In this document: positions 59,655 to 64,000 of the stretch, one piece after another | How the letters are laid out: each line of letters starts with the position of its first letter | How positions within the stretch are numbered: the stretch's first letter is position 1 | Source of the DNA: Limonium bicolor | Taxonomy: Eukaryota; Streptophyta; Magnoliopsida; Caryophyllales; Plumbaginaceae | NCBI GenBank assembly: GCA_023374045.1 | Contig: CM041776.1 | Coordinates: 39,996,171-40,060,170 of the forward strand | Reading direction: 5' to 3' | DNA length: 64,000 bases | Notes under the pieces: model-generated | The model's input: only the letters and a program-made list of their open reading frames with translations | Told to the model about the DNA's origin: nothing | Databases searched by the model: none | Translations under genes and position numbers: made by a program

Positions 59655-61104
59655 TGATAAGTGCGGAATTTATCTATATTTCTATGCTTAATTTGATTAA
59701 TATTTTATTGGTTTATGTGATAAATTCCATACTTATATGTTAATTTATATAATATGTGAAGAACTCCCCTTACTTGTGGTTTTATGCTAAAAAAGGTTAT
59801 GAACACTGAAGGAAAGGTCTAGGAACATATGGCAAGAGCTTAACGATTAAACCAGGGTTAAATTTGAGCAAAAATGATCATTCAAATGCATTTTAAGGGT
59901 GGTCCGGGTTTGTGTCCGGACTTATAAACCTGGACCAACCCTGTAGCTGACTTACTGCCTAAATTGGGTAGTGGTCCGGGTTTGTGTACCGGAGTACACT
60001 CCCGGACCATGGAACGGAATGAAAAAAATAAAATAAAACTCGCGCGGGCTTTATTCTCGCATGGGCATAATATGGCTTTGTCTAGGTGCAGCTTTTGTTT
60101 CTCCTCTGGGCCGACAATCTCGTGCAGGTGCAGACACTAATCAGAGGCGCAGACTCTTGACGTGGGCCGTAAAGTATACCGACATGCATGCAGATGGAGA
60201 CTTTGACTAATACAATAACTTAAGCCGACAAGGGAGAGACGCTGAATTTGGTCATCATTGACACCTGCACTCTTGGGCGTATACATGCTGGGCCGACCAG
60301 ATAAAAGAGGCGCAGACATCCATCATGATGGACCGACATCATCAATGGGCTGCTATTCTATGTTGCACGTGGATCGACCTCTAACATGAGATACATGAGA
60401 CGAACGAGAATTCATCGAAGGGACGGCTGCAACATATACGACACATGAGGGGATCGGATACAATTTTAGAGATGGACGTGTGCTGCATGAGATGGGCCTT
60501 TAGTTGATTCTTTCTATTGTTCTAACATGAATAGATATTTGCTCCTCATGCATGAGCCATGCACTCAGCCGCATAGGTTTTTCGAAAAGATAAAAAAGAC
60601 TAAGTCGGGACTTGACGGAACATGAATTCTGAACCCTAAGCCGCCGCACGCAACTGAAGGAAGTCATATAGAGAGGGGAAACATCAGTCAGTTTTGATGC
60701 ACCGGGGCAGATGACAGAGACTGGATTCATCATCGGTTCTACAACAATTAGATGATGTTTTCTTGTCTCTTTAACATTGTTATTATTTCTTTGTCTCCGA
60801 TGTCTGAGTAGTCGTTAGAATACTGGTTTGCTATGGACAACTAGTTTATTGTTTTTCTGAGAAAAAACTTTACGATGTGTCTGGACATGTGTCCGGACTT
60901 ACATGTTTGGACACATGCCGAAATGTAAATCCAGAACTCATCCTCGTATCGCATCCAGACCTACATGTCCGGACGGATGTTCGGACACGGCATAACTGAT
61001 GCCCAGGGCACACGTCCGAACCTACAAGTCCTGACGGATGTCCAGACATAGCAAAAACTCCAAAAAAACGATGGTGAATGATAGAGAAATCAGAGAGCCA
61101 AAAT
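59655..61104. repeat. E: LTR-like segment
   Basis: Begins with TGATAAGTGCGG immediately after LINE2 sequence stops, a start like that of some plant gypsy LTRs. The orientation and right end are uncertain, as is the target duplication. It contains two GGTCCGGG units 72 bp apart (59901 and 59973) and a second CCGGAC cluster at 60875-61045. No ORF is convincing. Confidence 0.45.
59901..60007. repeat. Hairpin units in E
   Basis: Two units starting GGTCCGGGTTTGTG at 59901 and 59973, each with a partner arm (CCTGGACC or CCCGGACC), spaced 72 bp. A further group of GTCCGGAC/GTCCGGACGG repeats lies at 60875-61045. Confidence 0.75.
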
Positions 61105-61312
61105 CACCATAGTACAACCGCCTCCTATGGTAGGGCCTCTATAGGCTCAATAGCCTTTAGAGGCGGTTGTAAACCACCTCAAAAAACATATTTTTAGAGG
61201 CGGTTTTCTCAAACAACCGCCTCTACAAGAGCCTATTTATCTCTACAACATGATTATTCTTTAGAGGCGGTTTTCTCAAACAACCGCCTCTAAAGGTTTT
61301 TTTTAAAAAAAA
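61105..61312. repeat. CACTA-like subterminal array
   Basis: Four copies of AGAGGCGGTT or AACCGCCTCT, several as inverted pairs around TTCTCAAAC. This layout is typical of the subterminal region of CACTA-family elements or short derivatives. No matching second end is found in the window, so it is probably one end of a truncated element. Confidence 0.55.
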
Positions 61313-61494
61313 GAATTGCCACATTTTGGTACATGCCCTGTTTTAATGATTATGTTCAACACAATCTACACCTGAATATTGTACATCTACAACAACACAA
61401 TTTGCAACATATATTCTATTAAAGCTTGCTCAAACAATGTTGTACAATCTCTTGATCAAGGTGTTTTTTTGAAGTATAATCATAATAAAAAAAC

Positions 61495-61570
61495 TATGGG
61501 GGATGGGAGTGTCAAACCTGTGACCTATTGTCTCAGGTGGAGTATAGCTCACCAACTCGGCTATCTCGCT
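61495..61570 (-). other. tRNA-like relic (SINE head or decayed tRNA)
   Basis: The minus strand has a good RNA polymerase III A box, TAGCCGAGTTGG, and about 35 bases on a degenerate B box, GGTTTGACACTCC, in the arrangement of a tRNA. The acceptor stem does not pair, so it is not an intact tRNA gene. Confidence 0.4.
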
Positions 61571-61644
61571 TTTGACTCTTAATCAATGTGTTAGCAATGA
61601 ATATAACAAGATATTACATAACAATCTCCTTTATAAAACCTTGC

Positions 61645-63911
61645 TGAAGTACCCCGAAATTAAAAATAGTGATTAATTAGGCTAATTAAATTTTAGAGGC
61701 TTAATTATGTCTAAATAAACATGAGGGAACAAATCCCGAAGAAAACGGATCCTTAAAACGGATTAAGAGCACAAACGAACCTTAAAACGCGTTTTTCGAG
61801 GAAACTGGCAAAACACGACTTTAAGCGGGTTAAATAGACCCGTAATAATTTTGGTCAACCAAATAGTAATTATTAAACATTAATGAAGGACTAGAACCAA
61901 TAAAATTAATTAAACGAGAAAATTCCTGAAAACGGGTTCCGGTTAGTGAGTAACGTAAAAACTAGAAGTTGTGGGGTGATAAGGGTAAATAAGCTAAACT
62001 AGCATGTCCCATTTGTAAATAAAAATCAGAATTCCCCCCTTGTGTGTGAGTGTGGCCGGTTCCCTCGCCCTCTCTCACTCTCTTTATTTGCTATTAGACA
62101 CATAAAGACAAAACAATAAAAGAAAAGAAAAGTAAACAAGTACAATACTCACCTTTTTGAGTCTCTCTCCTACCCATTCTCTTGCTCTCTCTCACGTTGG
62201 CACTCCCCCACCTGAACTCTCTTCCTCCTCAAGCTTGATAACGGCGATTTTGTAGAGCTCACACAGCCCACCTCTTGCTCTTTATTTTTCTTGGCCAAAA
62301 TCAACTCCAAATGCATAGAAAATTACACCACTAAACTCCTCTCTCCTTGGGCAACATTCCTCTCTTTTCAAAAAATCAGAAAACACCACTTTCATTTCCA
62401 TGGGTGTACCTCCTCTTGGAGCTTGAAGACCACCATTGGAAGCTACTTCATCACCTTGTTGCTTTGAGGTAAAAAGAAATTCGAAAATCCACCATTTATA
62501 GCTCTCATTTTCATTATAAGAATTTCAAGATTTTGAACTCCTTGTGCCTTGTTCTCTAGCCGGTTTTGGCTCCACTCTTGGGCTAGAAATATTGTTCTTT
62601 TGCTAGCCAAGAACTCCACTCATTCATTGGAAGGTAATGCCTCTTATAAACTCTAAAAACATGTCCAAAATTTTAGGGTTAGTTTAAGGATGAGTTTCTA
62701 AACTAGCATTGGTATGTATGGGTTGCTGTAGCATTATCGGTCTTGTGAGGCTTTAACAAGAAACAAAGAACATGAAGGAAGGAAGAAAGGAGAAAGGAAG
62801 AGGGAATGAAAAACTAGAAACACAAGGTAATTGCTCTTACCTTGAGCTAATTTTGTATGCCTTAATGTAACAGATTTTAAGTGCTTGAAATGAGTAATGT
62901 ACATTGTTTTGAGTAGTAGTTGTGTTGTGGTATGATGAGGAAGAGAACTAAAATGTTTTGAAGCTTTTGAATGATGATTAAATGCTTGGGAAATAAATGT
63001 ATATGTGCAGGAAAATTTATTTGTTGTTAGTGTTTGGATTAATGTGGAAATTTGGAATGAGTTGTGCGCTAAAATTGTATGTGGGCAAAGTGAAAATTAT
63101 AGGGGAAACTCTGTCAAAATTGGTCTAGAAATTAGAAGACTTAAATGTGTAAGATGAGGGAATAACCTAGGTAGTAACTAGGTGTGTGTTTTGGTGTTTG
63201 TTGTGGATAGTTAATCACTTGGAAAATAGATTTGGAAAGGAGCTAAGTAGTGGGAAGAACTAGGGTGGAAGATAATGCATTGTGAATGCTAGAAATGGTG
63301 TTGGTTGAGGGAGTATTGGATGGTAAAAGTTAGAACAAAAATCTGTAGCATAGAAGAAACAAAAACTAGTATAAGTGCTGAAATGAAAACTAGAGAATTG
63401 TGTAAATTCATATAGGAATGAGTGATGAGCTTAGCGGATGGTATGAGGGGGTTTTAAGTCCTAAAATTGGTGTTAAAAATGTTAGTAATGCTTTGGGAAG
63501 ATTAGGAAAGAAATGGGTAAAGAAAGGAGCTGAAAACAGAATTTAAAATAAGTATACTGGAGCCGACCGACCTTGGGACCGCCCTTGGTAAGGTCGGTCG
63601 AGCCTGAAATTGCAAGAACGGAAGTCTACTGACTTCGACCGACCTTGGGACCGAACTTGGCAAGGTCGGTCGAGTCGTAATTTGTGAAGGCAGAAGTCTA
63701 CTAACTTCGACCGACCTTGGGACCTACCCTGCAAGGTCGGTCGAGTCCTAAATTTTCAGAAACAGAAACCTACTGACTTGGACCGACCTTGGGACCTACC
63801 CTGCAAGGTCGGTTGGGTTTGAATTTTCCAGAATCGTAACTTACTGACTTCGACCGACCTTGGGGCCGACCCTGGGTAAGGTCGGTCGAGTAAAAAAAAA
63901 TAATAGTAATC

Positions 63912-63943
<32 letters not shown>

Positions 63944-64000
63944 ATAAGACTTTGGTGTCACACCATTAATAGAGTAATAATGGTGAGAAAGTAAGTACAT
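61645..64000 (+). repeat. L3: 5' part of another giant LTR
   Basis: Starts TGAAGTACCCCG and follows the L2 LTR closely, including GTAA sites at 62469, 62634 and 62826 and a hairpin array at 63564-63890. The LTR runs off the window, so whether it is solo or part of an element is unknown. Confidence 0.85.
63564..63890. repeat. Hairpin array in L3
   Basis: Five units start at 63564, 63636, 63708, 63780 and 63851 (spacing 72, 72, 72, 71 bp), each with CGACCGACCTT and AAGGTCGGTCG arms or near variants and a variable loop. Confidence 0.92.

Overview
The window is plant nuclear DNA made almost entirely of transposable elements. The evidence is chromovirus-like and Athila-like LTR retrotransposons, plant L1-type LINE reverse transcriptases, a CACTA transposon, LTRs ending TG...CA, and the plant initiator-Met (TGGTATCAGAGC) and Asp-type (TGGTGCCGTTGCC) primer-binding sites. 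It looks like a heterochromatic part of a large angiosperm genome. The species cannot be named. No conventional host gene is visible; one 85-residue ORF near 52.2 kb is the only weak candidate.

Reconstructed nesting. The oldest layer in the left part is a LINE ('LINE1', minus strand): its endonuclease lies at 50546-51403 and part of its reverse transcriptase at 35938-36624. An Athila-like element D (36625-50545, minus strand) split it. A giant-LTR element C also entered the LINE; only the last part of its LTR (34918-35937) is visible. Element B (5535-34917, plus strand) inserted into the C LTR. Its 5' LTR was then hit by Ty3/gypsy element G1 (1-5534, minus strand). Its 3' LTR was hit twice: by a 13.7-kb non-coding element L1 (12760-26422, TSD ATGAT, LTRs just over 4 kb) and by a related solo LTR, L2 (28331-32369, TSD ATAAT).

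Right part: 51.4-52.7 kb is a small non-TE-looking island. LINE2 (minus strand, 52740-59654) follows, its RNase H region split by a CACTA-type transposon (53258-57612, TSD TTC) that contains a palindrome of about 1.47 kb. An LTR-like segment E (59655 to about 61.1 kb), a CACTA-like subterminal array, a tRNA-like relic and the start of another giant LTR, L3 (61645 onward), complete the window.

Coding state: G1 keeps gag, protease, RT, RNase H and the start of integrase, with several frame breaks. D keeps nearly complete gag-pol, with a 691-codon RNase H-integrase frame and an extra downstream ORF. B keeps only gag and the tail of integrase. L1 codes for nothing recognisable, so B and L1 must depend on proteins supplied in trans.

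The most interesting unexplained signal is structural. LTRs or LTR-like segments from several families (G1, L1, L2, L3, D, E) carry short arrays of GC-rich inverted repeats spaced about 70-72 bp (about 60 in D), built on CCGGAC, CCGACC or CCGGGAC arms that differ between families and, in places, covary. The giant LTRs also share a series of three splice-donor-like sites and two conserved hairpins. Small indels dominate the differences between the two L1 LTRs, which suggests residual long-read assembly error, so frame breaks should be read with caution.
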